A stretch of 64,000 nucleotides of DNA, taken from the NCBI RefSeq assembly GCF_030247195.1, contig NC_080671.1, forward strand, positions 96,545,870-96,609,869. The letters are read 5' to 3'. Position numbers and translations under genes: made by a program. The first letter of the stretch is position 1. Every line of letters starts with the position of its first letter. Source of the stretch: Topomyia yanbarensis (taxonomy: Eukaryota; Arthropoda; Insecta; Diptera; Culicidae). The notes under the pieces are model-generated. The model made no database searches. It saw only the letters and a list, made by a program, of their open reading frames with translations, and was not told where the DNA came from. This document shows positions 1 through 12,139 of this stretch, in pieces.

Positions 1-2
1 TG

Positions 3-465
3 TTTTATACTGACGGATCAAGTCTCGGAGGGTCCACTGGCTTCGGTATTTTCAATCAAAAGTTCACCGCTTCGCTACAAACTCAGTGATCCTGCTTAAG
101 TTTACGCTGCAGAACTAGCTGCTATTCAGTATACCATCGGAGCCATTGCCAAATTACCCGCAGACCATTACTGCATCGTTTCGGGTAGCTTCAGTTCCAT
201 TGACGCTATTCGTCCAAGGGGATGGATGTGGGTCGTGACTTCATTCGTGTGATGTCCCGACGCATGGCAAACCATTACCCGCTGGATGCCGATCTTCGGC
301 GTATTGGGCTTGTGGACGGTGGTGTCTGTGCTTGTGGCGACGGCTTTCACGACATCGAACACATTGTCTGGGCGTGCACCGACTCTAGTCCGTCAACGTC
401 CCAGTTCGAGATGTTATGGCAAGTCGCGATCTCTGTTATATGTTCCGAATCTATCTCTTCCTAAA
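3..465 (+). pseudogene. 3' end of a non-LTR retrotransposon (RNase H and C-terminal region), broken
   Basis: The first frame reads FYTDGSSLGGSTGFGIF, which carries the TDG(S) signature of the first RNase H active-site aspartate, and it then hits a stop near position 90. A second frame from about 222 reads VGRDFIRVMSRRMANHYP and continues to a CxCGDGFHDIEHIVWAC segment. That is the Cys/His tail typical of jockey-superfamily LINEs of mosquitoes. The frame is interrupted at least once, so this is a dead copy. The element starts upstream of the window. The clade assignment rests on motif recognition only. Confidence 0.7.
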
Positions 466-946
466 ATCAATCAACATAAGAAAGATCTCACATCTCTTTC
501 TCTTTATCCCATTTTGAGGTACCCTGAACTGCTTTTGTAGTGCCTCTCACTCTCATCAAAGCGCTACTAGGTGATCGTCTTCACCCACCAATCTGCTTGC
601 ATAAACCAAAATTAGAGCCGAAAACGACCCGAAGTTCAGACTCATCTGGAGGATTCCCTACAGGTCCGACGAGGACCACCCGACGTCCCGCTGCATGCTA
701 ACTTGACGTTGCGATCTGCCACAAACTGCAAGCTTGATGTTCTTCTCTTCTCTGTCACCGTTGTCCTCTCCCCGTATGTCTGATATTCCCATACTGTAAT
801 CAACCCCCCCCCCCCCCCCGTAAATGTCTTTCTGAAGCAAATAGGCCTTTGTCATATTGAATTTGAATCTGATTCCTTTTCTTTAATCTTCCGGTAGTCG
901 CGCTGGTTCACTGATTGCACGCTGCTCTGAAAATCTAGCGACATCG
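466..946. other. Unassigned intergenic sequence
   Basis: I see no coding region or recognisable element. A C homopolymer of about 15 bases lies near 805-819. The ORFs here lack codon structure or family motifs. Confidence 0.5.
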
Positions 947-3514
947 TACACTGAAACCTCCATTTACGAACCAAAGCGGGGGTTCGTAAATTGAATTAGT
1001 TCGTAAAAAAAGTGTTCGTTATTTGGGATTTAGTTCATTAAAAAAGTTTGCTTCACATTCTTATTAATATTCGTTGTTTGAGCAATATTCTCGATAACCC
1101 TGACAATATGGGTATTTTTGGAACGGGCTTGACAGGTAGATGCTGAAAATGGACAATTGAAACCGTTTTGAACTCTAAGATGGCGACTTCCGGTTAAGCA
1201 ATATTCTCGATAACCCTAACAAAATGAGTATTTTTGGAACGGGCTTGACAAGTAGATGCTGAAAATGGACAATTGGAACCGTTTTGAAATCCAAGATGGA
1301 GACTTCCGGTTGAGCAATATTCTCGATAACCCTAACAATATGGGTATTTTTGGAATGGGCTTGACAAGTAGATGCGGAAAATGGACAATTGAAACCGTTT
1401 TGAAATCCAAGATGGCGACTTCCGGTTGAGCAATATTCTCGATAACCCTAACAAAATGGGTATTTTTGGAACGGGCTTGACAAGTAGATGCTGAAAACGG
1501 ACAATTGGAACCGTTTTGAAATCCAAGATGGAGACTTCCGGTTGAGCAATATTCTCGATAACCCTAACAATATGGGTATTTTTGGAATGGGCTTGACAAG
1601 TAGATGCTGAAAATGGACAATTGGAACCGTTTTGAAATCCAAGATGGCGACTTCCGGTTGAGCAATATTGTCGATAACCCTAACAATATGGGTATTTTTG
1701 GAATGGGCTTGACAAGTAGATGCGGAAAATGGACAATTGAAACCGTTTTGAAATCCAAGATGGCGACTTCCGGTTGAGCAATATTCTCGATAACCCTAAC
1801 AAAATGGGTATTTTTGGAACGGGCTTGACAAGTAGATGCTGAAAATGGACAATTGGAACCGTTTTGAAATCCAAGATGGAGACTTCCGGTTGAGCAATAT
1901 TCTCGATAACCCTAACAATATGGGTATTTTTGGAATGGGCTTGACAAGTAGATGCTGAAAATGGACAATTGGAACCGTTTTGAAATCCAAGATGGCGACT
2001 TCCGGTTGAGCAATATTGTCGATAACCCTAACAATATGGGTATTTTTGGAATGGGCTTGACAAGTAGATGCGGAAAATGGACAATTGAAACCGTTTTGAA
2101 ATCCAAGATGGCGACTTCCGGTTGAGCAATATTCTCGATAACCCTAACAAAATGGGTATTTTTGGAACGGGCTTGACAAGTAGATGCTGAAAACGGACAA
2201 TTGGAACCGTTTTGAAATCCAAGATGGAGACTTCCGGTTGAGCAATATTCTCGATAACTCTAACAATATGGATACTTTTGGAACGGGCTTGACAAGTAGA
2301 TTCTGAAAATGGACAATTGGAACCGTTTTGAAATCCAAGATGGCGACTTCCGGTTGAGCAATATTGTCGATAACCCTAACAATATGAGTATTTTTGGAAT
2401 GGGCTTGACAAGTAGATGCGGAAAATGGACAATTGAAACCGTTTTGAAATCCAAGATGGCGACTTCCGGTTGAGCAATATTCTCGATAACCCTAACAAAA
2501 TGGGTATTTTTGGAACGGGCTTGACAAGTAGATGCTGAAAACGGACAATTGGAACCGTTTTGAAATCCAAGATGGAGACTTCCGGTTGAGCAATATTCTC
2601 GATAACTCTAACAATATGGATACTTTTGGAACGGGCTTGACAAGTAGATTCTGAAAATGGACAATTGGAACCTTTTCGAAATCCAAGATGGCGACTTCCG
2701 GCTGAGCAATATTCTCGATAATCCTAACAATATGGGCATTTTTGGAACGGAATTGACAATTGGATGCTGAAAATGGACAATTAGAACCGTTTTGAAATCC
2801 AAGATAGCGACTTCCGGTTGAGCAATATTCTCGATAACCCTAACAAAATGGGTATTTTTGGAACGGGCTTGACAAATAGATACTGAAAATGGACAATTGG
2901 AACCGTTTTGAAATCCAGGATGGAGATTTCTGGTTGAGCAATATTCTCGCTAACTCTAACAATATGGATACTTTTGGAACGGGCTTGACAAGTAGATTCT
3001 GAAAATGGACAATTGGAACCGTTTTGAAATCCAAGATGGCGACTTCCGGTTGAGAAATATTCTCGATAATCCTAACAATATGGGTATTTTTGGAATGTAA
3101 ATGCTTGCCAAGTAGATGATGAAAATGGATAATTGGAAACTTTTCCAAGTTCAATGTGACGATTGCCGGTTGAGCATTATTCTTGATAACGAACAATATG
3201 GGTTCTATTTCCGTCATGCACTCGTCAACCCTATCCCGAAAATACCCATATTGTTGAGGTTATAGAGAATTGGATTCCAAAATAGTTCAATACAACGATT
3301 TCCGTGATGCACTCGTCAACCCCATTCCGAAAATACCCAACTTATATTAGTAACAATTAGCTAAGAATACATAAGTATATAACTTCATGATGTAATATAC
3401 GAACTCAAACTTTCCAAAAAGAGTTTGTTATTTCGAATTTAGTTCGTAAAAAAAAGTTACGTAAATCGAATATTACGTAAAAAAAAAGAGTTCGTAAATG
3501 GAGGTTTCAGTGTA
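947..3514. mobile_element. Non-autonomous DNA transposon with TA target duplication and internal tandem array
   Basis: The left end begins TA-CACTGAAACCTCC and continues into ATTTACGAA. The right end is the exact inverse and closes with GGTTTCAGTG-TA. Both ends are therefore about 22-bp terminal inverted repeats flanked by TA, the target duplication used by Tc1/mariner and several other superfamilies. Inside both termini lie short runs of diverged TTCGTAAA-like sequence. The interior is almost entirely a 116-bp tandem array (separate entry). There is no transposase, so mobility would have to be supplied in trans. Confidence 0.8.
1080..3196. repeat. 116-bp tandem array, about 18 units, with a three-unit higher-order period
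   Basis: Units start at GAGCAATATTCTCGATAACC and repeat every 116 bp without length change from about 1080 to 2840, then become more diverged. Diagnostic variants (GAACGGG or GAATGGG, TGCGGAAAATGG or TGCTGAAAACGG, AAAATGG or AATATGG) recur in a cycle of three units, giving a 348-bp higher-order repeat through the middle of the array. The antisense open frames of 64 codons that recur every 116 bp are a by-product of the repeat and show no protein family. Confidence 0.9.
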
Positions 3515-3892
3515 TTAGGACACCAGCGGCTGCTCGTTCATTTAGCCATAAGCGCGACTTCCGGAGGGTTAAATTAAAACCTCTTAAAAACAAAGTGCAT
3601 ACATAGTAGTTACATTCAATTGCCCACCCCCTAGTCTTAATAATTGATCCCCCCCACCCCCTCTTAAGATAGTCTAGAAATTGCTCTTTTCTTTTTAAAT
3701 GTGGTTTTAAAAATCCCTTATTGTATGTAACCCACTAGTTTTAGGAAATTGGCATCTTCAAGACTGAATTAAAAACCTGTTTTAATCCACCTAGCGGTGC
3801 AATTCTGCCATTCTCATTTATTCAAACTATGATTCCTTAGCTGTTTTTTTTCTTTTTTATTAACGACTAAGAGTGAGTCAATCTTTTTCCTT
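3515..3892. other. Unassigned intergenic sequence
   Basis: Low-complexity C-rich and T-rich stretches only. No gene or element is recognised. Confidence 0.5.
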
Positions 3893-4270
3893 AGGTGAAG
3901 GTGTGAAATATTTTTCAATATTAGGAGCCATAGTACTCAAGGAAAAGAGAGGAGTTGAAGGAAGAAAGTTTATAAAAGCATGGAATAGGGTCATATGAGC
4001 AAGCTTAGAGTTTCACGGTTCTGGCAGCATAACTCATTAAGTGACTTTACGCTTGTCTGGGCATGCCGCAGACTCAAATGATTCGCATTTAATACCAAAA
4101 TATCCTTACCCCTGCGTTGCAGAAGACAAAAGGTTAAATCGCCGGAAAACTCTAAGCTTGCCCATATGACCCTATTCCACGCTTTTCTAAACTTTCTTCC
4201 TTCAACTCCTTGCTCTTCCTTGAGTATTATAGCTCTTAATATTGAAAAATATTTCATACCTTCCTGTACC
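3893..4270. mobile_element. Foldback (palindromic) element
   Basis: A left arm of about 125 bp (GGTGTGAAATATTTTTCAAT through GCAAGCTTAGAGTTT) is repeated in inverse orientation at about 4145-4270 (AAACTCTAAGCTTGC through ATTGAAAAATATTTCATACC). The arms are separated by a loop of about 120 bp. Part of the arm, with AGCCATAGTACTCAAG and GGGTCAT, matches a second palindrome at 23876-24182, so the two belong to one foldback or MITE family. No coding capacity is visible. Confidence 0.75.
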
Positions 4271-4764
4271 TTGCTAATTAGCTACATTCTTATTATACGT
4301 AGCACGCATCCCGCAACTACCACGAAAGTTGACCCCGAATCACTTTAAACAAGAAAGTATAACATTTAATTGACTTTATCAGCCTGAGTTCAATGTTATA
4401 TTCATGTGATCAGATTTTGAAATGTTGGAGGAATGGGTTTGGAAGTGGAGGAGGTGGGGTTTAGGCTTGAGGATGGAGAATGCCTCAGAAACCCTTCATC
4501 TTATTTCGGTATATGGAGTGGATGAAGGGAATGCAGGTGTGAGGGTGGTCCAGGGGGAGAGGGTGATGAAGGGGGAAGATGTAAGGGTAAGGGGAAGGGG
4601 ACGATGCTACATCCAACTGCATATTATATCTTCCATTTGAGACATGGTTTAAGAAAATCGGCTCAATCATCACCTAAGAATCGATGTGACTTTAATTGTG
4701 GAATATGCCCGGAATCCGGAACTTCTGGAATTGTCGATAGTGGACAATATGTTTAAAGAATATT
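4271..4764. other. Intergenic sequence with a G-rich plus strand
   Basis: Between about 4425 and 4602 the plus strand is strongly purine-rich, with repeated G3-G5 runs, notably at 4571-4600 where four runs occur within 30 bases. No gene is recognised. Confidence 0.5.
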
Positions 4765-5280
4765 CAACTGACAATCAGTGATCTAGACCTGCGAGTCGAA
4801 GTAATTTGGTAACCATTTCAATAGTTTTTAGCCTCTGCGGTTTAATTGTACCGATTTATATGGGAAATTCCAGTGTACCCTTACTAACCAACCTGTAACT
4901 CCGGAACCAAGAGTCAAAACCGAATGAAATTCAGCAGCAGTCAATGGCATTACTGTATCTTTCATTTGAAATGAAGTTTGTAAAAATTGGTAGAGAATTC
5001 GCTGGGTAATAAGTGTGATATTAGCTTAGGAACTTGGCGAGTTCCCCGGAGGCATTATGAACCGTCATAGGTGGCCAATGTGGTCAAAGCTGCTTTGATT
5101 TATCATTAGTGATCCAGACCCGCAAACTAGAGTAATTTTGAACCCTTTTTAATATGTTTGACGTCATTTGGACATCATGGTTGTACCAGTTTATATGGGA
5201 ATTTGCTGTGTGACCGCACTCTTCAACGCGTAACTCCGGAACCGGAAGTCGGATCAACTAAAAATTCAATGGCAGCTTAT
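4765..5280. repeat. Two tandem copies of a dispersed mosquito repeat (about 330 bp each)
   Basis: AGTGATCTAGACCTGCGAGT near 4778 recurs as AGTGATCCAGACCCGCAAAC near 5107. Each is followed by a TATGGGAA segment and by AACTCCGGAACC plus a diverged AATGAAATTCA. The same AACTCCGGAACC-type block appears at 49.9, 50.6 and 50.9 kb. I associate this block with a high-copy culicine repeat, but copy number cannot be shown here. Confidence 0.65.
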
Positions 5281-6290
5281 GGGAGCGTTATTAATCGCGA
5301 AGGGCTTAAGCGTTCATATGTTAACGTATTTGTCACGTGTGCTCGCGTTCATGTAACTTCGCGTGTACAAAACAGGATTTTGTAACCGTGTGGCCATTCC
5401 TATATACGCGTGCGTTCTTCGATGGTCACGCGGACCTTCATTCTGATAGTTTTCGGTGAACAATTCACATTCTGACTGGGAGTAAGTTACATCATATCAC
5501 TAGAGTCCTCGGTCATGTCGCCATGTAACGTGGTGTCCAGTGGATATGAGAGCTTTCTTTTTGTAATTGGTCCAATTGAAGGCATGGACCTAGTCTGCTG
5601 ATAGAAACATCCGGAAGTGACCGATACATGATCGTGCGACCGCGGGTGTTTTTAGGTTCACGCTTGAAACCGCGTTTGAAAATTTATAAGAGCTGAGACA
5701 TTCACTTTATCACCGGGATGGTATCATGTTTACGAGATCGCGGGTGTAGGTGCCGTGGATGATCGCGAAGGGCTCAAGCATTTGTATATTAACGTGTTTG
5801 TCACGTGTATGTGACTTCGCGTGTATAATTTCGATTTTATAATTATGTAGCGTGTATTCTTGTTTGATCGCGCGCGAACCGTGTATCTGATGCTTAATTT
5901 TTAGTGTATGGTACAGATGGTAGAAGAGAGTCCGCTTCCCTTATCACTAGAGTTCCAGGTCATGTCACCATGGAACGTGTTGTTTAGCGAATATGAGCGT
6001 TTTTTGATTTGTTCAACTGAAGACATTAGTCCAGACTGCTAGGACCGAGGTAAGACTTCCGGACGTGACCGTTTAATGATCGCGCAAGTGGTGGGTTAAT
6101 GTTTGAGACCGCATTTGGAAGTTTAAAGATGCTACGTTTCCTTAACTATCGGGGTTTTTCATGTAGGCAAAAGCGCCGGCGTATCTGTGGATTATTTCAA
6201 TTGCATGGTCACGCTTGTGGCCAGGTTTGTGTTATCGCAAAGGCCACGAGCGTTTGTACCTATATGAGTATAGATAGCGTATAGTAGAGA
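5281..6290. repeat. About 475-bp tandem repeat, two to three copies (block A)
   Basis: The landmark AATCGCGAAGGGCTTAAGCG near 5293 recurs near 5762 as GATCGCGAAGGGCTCAAGCA and near 6234 as a more diverged ATCGCAAAGGCCACGAGCG. The landmark ATCACTAGAGT followed by GGTCATGTC occurs near 5497 and near 5943. The period is therefore about 470-475 bp. One further copy lies in inverse orientation at about 60297-60770. I see no coding frame conserved between copies. Confidence 0.75.
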
Positions 6291-6797
6291 TATACCAATA
6301 AAAGGAATCATAACATGCCGGATAAAGAAAAAAAGATGCAAAGAGCTTGATTAGAAGTGTATAAATTGACCGATACAATTTTGGTATATATCAGTAATGG
6401 AAAAGCAAACTAAAAGATGTGCAAAAGTACAGACTAATGAAGTACAATAGAAAAACACATGTAACATGCAATCAAACTCGTCTAAATGCATGCTGTTAGA
6501 CTTTCATCATGCTATGCTGGCCGGGAATGGATGACTCACGTGCGTCGGAAAATTCATTGTGCCCCTAATTTATCCAATCCAACTTTCTCGAATGAATAGA
6601 ACCAAATGATTGATCACCAGAAGTATTATCCACTATTCTATCATATACGGTAGTTCTGCATCCATTCCCTGACCCAACTGTAACAAATACTCAGACGAAG
6701 TACGAAAAACTACGATTATTACAAGGCGACGACTAATAGGTTTATACTTATGTATTTATTAAATTAATTTAATTATTAAATTAATTTAATTAGTATA
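6291..6797. other. Unassigned sequence ending in an AT palindrome
   Basis: No gene is recognised. Positions about 6755-6793 form a short AT-only palindromic repeat of TTAAATTAATTTAAT units. Confidence 0.5.
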
Positions 6798-7146
6798 TGC
6801 ACAATGACGAATGGACACACAACGACTCCCACTGTGAGCCCCGTCCACGAATACCGCCATCAAATTGTGGAACAATACTTGCAAACAGCAAACGTCAATG
6901 CACGACGACCCGCCAGTCGGCCACATCACCGCGCACAGACGAGTGGTTGAGCGTTTGTATGCGCAGGTGCGGAGTATGAAGAAACATAGAGCATAAAAAA
7001 GGCGCATAAGCCCTCTCGGTCTCCTCGATGCACCACTATCGAGGCGTAATGCAATAACCATCTTAAAGCAGTTGTTCTTTAGCGCTGATGCACGCAATAG
7101 GCCTGATGATGTTTGCAATACCGTCACACCCCTCAACCTTGGGAAG
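6798..7146. repeat. Dispersed repeat block B, unidentified element
   Basis: This block reappears in inverse orientation at about 60980-61260 and 61811-61860. Read on the minus strand, both copies keep the peptide segment FFILRTC and a preceding KMVI-LRLDS segment in the same frame, so this could be the remnant of an unrecognised element ORF. Without protein comparison I cannot name it. Confidence 0.55.
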
Positions 7147-8332
7147 GGAAAGTGGGGTACTGGGTCATTTTGTCCCCAAAATCCCCCATTTAAAAAAAAA
7201 TCTGCTCTGTTATGCAAATCATACATATTTTCTAATGTAAAACAATCTCAGAAATTGGACGGAGCCTTTTTGACCTTTGTCCCGAATACGAGAAGTTGGG
7301 GTTATAGGGCCTTTTGTCATTCATATATATTTTTTTTTCATTTTCTCGTGCATATAGGGTGATGAGCCTATTTGCGCCATGTTTCTATTTTCACCCTACC
7401 CATTTGAAGCCGTTGGTTAGAGCAGTGTCTGCCATCTTCGTTCAACGCATTGAGTCAAATGGTAGCGCAACAATAGGGACACTCGATTCGAGTTTTCATT
7501 GTGCTCAAACACGAGAATTTTACTGTTTTCAACGCATTTGTGTTATTATATTGGTTCTTAACAACGAAGCAAAGCGGTTGATGTCAATTTTTACGCATTC
7601 TTTAGATAGTAAGGCAAGAAATTATCGAATTAGTGAGGCACCTTGCTTAGTATGGTGAAAATAGGCTCATCACCCTATCTCTATTATTCTTTAATCAATT
7701 TTAATAAAAGGTACTTTGTGGAACGTGGAAAATCCCTAGGAATAATACAAAAATAGATTCGTTACTGGTAAAATCCAGAAACATTAAATTTTCTGACATT
7801 TAGTCTCGATTCGATTCGATTTTTATGGTTATATCGCACATATTTCTTCCATCTAACAATAAATTCCTATTTAACTTTAACGACTTTTAGTGTAATATAC
7901 GCTTAGGGAACACATGAGAACAGTTTCGTTCCTAGAAAAATAGGGGACGTTGAGGTACTAGGACATTTAAAGAAAAAAAAGTGATTTGTAGAGTTATTGT
8001 CAAAAAAAAATGTTTCTGAATTTTACCGATAACGAATCTATTTTTGTATTATTCCTAAGGATTTTCCACGCTCAAAAAGGTACATTTAATGGAAATTGAT
8101 TGAGGAATAATAGAGATATATGCACGAGAAAATGATAAAATTTATTATGAAAGACAAAAGGCCATGGAACCCCAACATCTCGTATTCGGGCAACGGTCAA
8201 ACAGGTTCTGTTCGATTTCTGAGATTGTTTTCACATTAGAAAAACTGCAAAATATGTATGATTTGCATCACGGAGTATTTTTTTTTTAAATGAGGGATTT
8301 GGGGGACAAAATGACTTAGTACCCCACTTTCC
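7147..8332. mobile_element. Long-inverted-repeat element containing a nested insertion
   Basis: The left arm starts GGAAAGTGGGGTACTGGGTC and is repeated inversely at the right end (GACTTAGTACCCCACTTTCC). Arms of over 300 bp pair as 7147-7355 plus about 7678-7800 with about 8010-8332. Within the arms are matching features such as TCCCGAATACGAGAAGTTGG against CCAACATCTCGTATTCGGG. Substitutions and small gaps between the arms show it is old. No transposase is present. Confidence 0.8.
7357..7675. mobile_element. 319-bp TA-flanked MITE nested in the left arm of the 7147-8332 element
   Basis: The ends are GGGTGATGAGCC and GGCTCATCACCC, with a matching inner segment (CTATTT...TTTTCACC), flanked on both sides by TA. 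The right arm of the host element reads TGCATATATCTCTATT where the left arm has TGCATA-TA-element-TA-TCTCTATT. This gives an exact empty site and proves insertion with TA duplication. The open frames across it have no recognisable protein. Confidence 0.9.
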
Positions 8333-9084
8333 TGTATTTTTCGAGAAACAGAAATATTTCCATTCAAACACTAAGGATATTTCCTTTCAAAAAAGATATG
8401 AATTGTAATTTGTTGGGTGCTACTTCAAAAGTTATAGCATTCAATATAATTTTCCTCCATATTTTCCCATAGTAACAATTTCAAAAATTTCAAGTGAAGT
8501 GGGCGGAGGTCTAGAATTGTCCAAATGATGTGAAATTTGGCATCTGAGCTTTGACATTTGTCACAATATGAGAAGGAGGGGGGGGGGGACTTTGAGAATT
8601 CAAAAATGAGTGATTTTTGCAACGTTCTATTGAAGACAGTGAAGCTCTATCTCGAAGCATTACAAAGTTCAATTCTAGATCATGCTAAAATTAAAACCAC
8701 CTAAATATATAAGGTTAAGCTATTTAAAGTTAAAATTCCTGCTAAATTTACACTATGGACCACTGTGCACTGTAGTAAAAAATCGTCAGTTGATCCTTGA
8801 CCAGAAGTTCTAAAAAATTTTTTGCATGCAACATGTTAATAGCGCGGTACTATTTGGCTGTATCTGTACCAGTAACCTTAGGAATGGGAACTACAAGTAA
8901 TTAGTTTTCAACTTTACACGCGCGCCCATTTTGTAGTGATTCAATTACAGTGTCGAGCCGATCGTGTCCGACGACACGAAAGAAATCCAAACAAGCAGTG
9001 CCTAAATGTTTAGACTTTAATGCACGCTAAAATTGATTACATCATTCTATGGGTTGTACAAGTTATTCATCATCGTATAACGTA
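8333..9084. other. Unassigned intergenic sequence
   Basis: No gene or element is recognised. A G homopolymer of about 12 bases lies near 8578-8589. Confidence 0.5.
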
Positions 9085-9305
9085 TAATTTTTTGAAATGT
9101 TGCACTGTTAGACCCCATTAAGAGAAATTTAAGCTGAATAATCAGGAAAGGTTCTGAGGCTATATCTAGGGACTAAATAAGAAAATTTTAATATTTTTAA
9201 GGTTTATTAAAAAGAAAGAAAAATACATGTCTCGATTTTATCAATGCCCCTGTTTTATCAGCCTAAAATTCTCCAAGGGGCTGATAAAAACGGGACTTCA
9301 CTGTA
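9085..9305. repeat. Dispersed repeat with GATAAAATCGGG-type ends
   Basis: The segment from CACTGTTAGACCCCATTAAG to GGGCTGATAAAAACGGGAC, including TCTCGATTTTATCAATGCCC, is matched in inverse orientation by 18769-18955 (CCCGTTATCAGTCCC, TTGATAAAATCGGGAC, and CCATTAAGGGGGTCTGACAG). These are two copies of one non-coding dispersed element. Confidence 0.7.
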
Positions 9306-9417
9306 TTTGTAATAAAATTATTAGTGTCATGAGTTGTTACATTTGTTACAAACCAATTAATGGGGGCAGAATCCAAAAACTACTTATTAAGAAAAATCAT
9401 AATAACTAAATAACGTT

Positions 9418-9650
9418 TGGCGTTTGGTTCCGACGCCAAAAGACAAGAGTTCTTTTCCCTATACTTGTCAACGACCCAAAGCTTCTGTGCTTGGCTAACC
9501 AAGACATCACTCGGTACCAGCCAGTTGCTTTTGGGCATTCACATACGTTTTGTGAACTGTTTGGATTTAGTGTCTAACTGGCGCCAATTCAGCGTTAGTT
9601 TGAATATATCATCTAACTGACAGCAAGTTAGTATCAGTTACTGACGAGTG
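9418..9650. repeat. Dispersed repeat with ATCACTCGGTACCAGCCAGT landmark
   Basis: ATCACTCGGTACCAGCCAGT, GTGTCTAACTGGCGCCAATT and GTATCAGTTACTGACGA here match segments at about 54715-54960 (CAGTCGGTACCAGCCAGT, AGTTACTGACGA) and, in part and inversely, at about 58795-58830 (GCTAGACACTAAATCCAAAA). This is a non-coding mobile repeat family. Confidence 0.6.
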
Positions 9651-12139
9651 GATCACATTCAAATGCAACTTTTCTAAGTTTCTCATGTACAAATTGGTTC
9701 TTCCATTTTTTTACCTTTAAGGAAAAATGGTGCACAACATATACAAGTTTTTAGGCCGTACTAGTTATAGGAATAGAAATATGTAATGAGCATTTCAAAC
9801 CTGATAGTAAACTACGAATAATAATTGGACATAATGCACTCAGAGAAGCGTTGGCTAGTCTTTATAATTTAAAATCAAAGAATAAGATACCTGCAAAAAT
9901 TATCGTCCTGAAGTAATTGTGTACAATATTAAATTCTCGTACACATGAGCCATCCTGGTAGTCTAGTGCAGCGAAGGAAGTACAACTTGTACAACATTAA
10001 AAGACGAAAATTTAGTGTAAATCTATACAATTATGCAGACGAGACTATTAAAATAATGGTTAATATTCTAACATGCCCGACTAGTCCAACGACTCTTCCC
10101 CAGGCTAGGCTAGGCCTATACCGAGCGTGGAAATTCTCAAGATCAAATGATTACAATTTTCAATCGGTAATAGGTAAGCATTGACACACAAGTACTGCTC
10201 CATCCAAGTACTGCGCATAAAATGGAACATTTCAAGTCACGAGAATGCAACTGCAAACCTTGCACAGTGCATCGTCTATTTTACCCATACCTTAAAATAG
10301 CCCTGTGCTGTACGCTGCTCCACTGCAATGGTACCTATATTGGAACTATACAACCGTCAGCGTCTAGCGGGTAACTATTCTCCGGCCATGTCGCACTGTT
10401 GCGTCGTGGATTTATGCTCTCGACGCCCACCCCGCACCCGCCCGGCGTTACCGTTTGTTTGCAGATTTGCACGACGTAATAATCGTTTCTTTCAATTCAC
10501 CCGCAAAAGAGGCGCAATTTAGAGCACCGGTTTTATAAGATGCCAGCTCCCCCTAGCAACAGCAACAAGAGACAAAAGAACCCGGCTACTACCAATTAAT
10601 CTGGCCAATTGGGTCAGGGCTTCTTTGAGAAGATACTGACCTGTTGCTTATCAAGTGTGGAACCTCCGATGCGTAGATGACCTCACGCGTGTTTGAAGCT
10701 ACTGCGTCTCGAGATTAATTTCGAACCTGGAAGCTGGCCAATTCCTCCGGTGGGGCGCGTTAGCAATTCCGACAACGATTTTTACCAATCTTCAACCATA
10801 CACAACCACAACACTCTGGTATCCTCACTTGTAAACCTCTGGCGCGGAGCACGGACCGACCCCGGTTAACCTGATCAGTGAGCAACGGACACTGTCGACG
10901 GAGAGCGTCTTCCCGATATGATGTTACATTTGAAAGGTTTAAGACGCAACTGATTCATGTTCACTCGGTGACCAGTCGTCCGCGGGCTAGCCTGGCTGGT
11001 GGGGCAGAGCGTACCATTTCTCTCCCGTCTCTGTTGTGGCGCTTGCCGTGCTGACAGTGATGCCAGTTTGTTAGACTAGCTTAGAGTTCATAGTGGGCGA
11101 CTGTAATTGATTTGTTCGTCGCGTTGATTTTATTAGGTCCAATAGAATTCTTCAAGTCTGCAACTGCACAAGTGAGGTGTCGTGATAGATGGAGGAAAAT
11201 AAAACGACAAATTTATTCCCGTGCCTTTGTTCCAGCGAACGTCGAGCTGTTAGCTGACATATGAAAATGACAATTTTTGATGAAGAAATTCCGGGTAAAC
11301 TGTTTTTAGGCAAGTTTACACCAATAAACCAGAGATAACAAACTTTTAAAATAATTCGATTCGAAGAAAGTCATGCGATTTCGGCGACTTGATACAAGCT
11401 GCTAGAAAAACGAAAGCAGAACCAAGTCCCTCCCCCCGACCCGACTGGCAGCACTTGCATGCTATTCGCTCTATGCTCTCGTTGCCTTCAGGTATGAATA
11501 TTTTTATAGAAACAGCGCAATAAAAGCTGTGACTGCACGCCTTCGTATTATTGAGCCCATGTTGGTCTTTATGTACAACCAACGGCGGTCTCGCGATCCC
11601 CGTCTGGTGTGGAGTAAATTTTACTACGCATTTGTTTTGCGTTGCCGTTGGATGGCGTGTTATCTTCTGTCTATCCAGCGGCGGCTATCTTCCAAACAGG
11701 GCCGGCCATCGCGGATTGCTGCGTAATTGAATGGCGTTAAAACCGAATCGGTGTCGTTTGCTCTATGAGCGGAACACATAACTACTATATTACAATCTAG
11801 TTAGTTTGGTTAGGCGATGCAGAGGGTTGTAAAAAATAGTGCAAATAAGAATTGTATGATCCGTTTTAGCTAAGCCAAGATAAACAAGATTAACATTCGA
11901 AGAATTTAAATTAGGTGAAACTCCGTTTTTACTTGCCCCCCCCCAACAAAGCCAGATTCTAACTCGAACTTGTAGTTAGATTATACATTCTAACAAACAA
12001 TCGGATTAGAACCGACGATGGTGACGATGCTATGATGCTATCGCAGCCAATAGTAATATCTTGTATAAGTCAACAATTGAAAATCTAAAGCAAACGTTCC
12101 TATACTAACCGGATCAGGGTAGCTGAAATTACCTACAAG
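9651..12139. other. Unassigned region with a GC-rich core (about 10.3-11.8 kb)
   Basis: I found no convincing exon. From about 10330 to 11750 the composition is much more GC- and CpG-rich than the surroundings, for example CCCACCCCGCACCCGCCC near 10421. This could be a regulatory or unique-sequence segment or an element too decayed to recognise. The short ORFs (for example 10328-10522 and 11529-11726) show no family motif. Confidence 0.4.

Noticed and set aside
1080..3196. Possible CRISPR-like array
   Set aside because: The units are contiguous 116-bp tandem repeats without unique spacers, in an evidently eukaryotic genome.
1216..3217. A series of 64-codon antisense ORFs, plus one of 125 codons, with near-identical peptides
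   Set aside because: They are spaced exactly 116 bp apart and are a translation of the tandem repeat. There is no family motif and the frame changes every unit.
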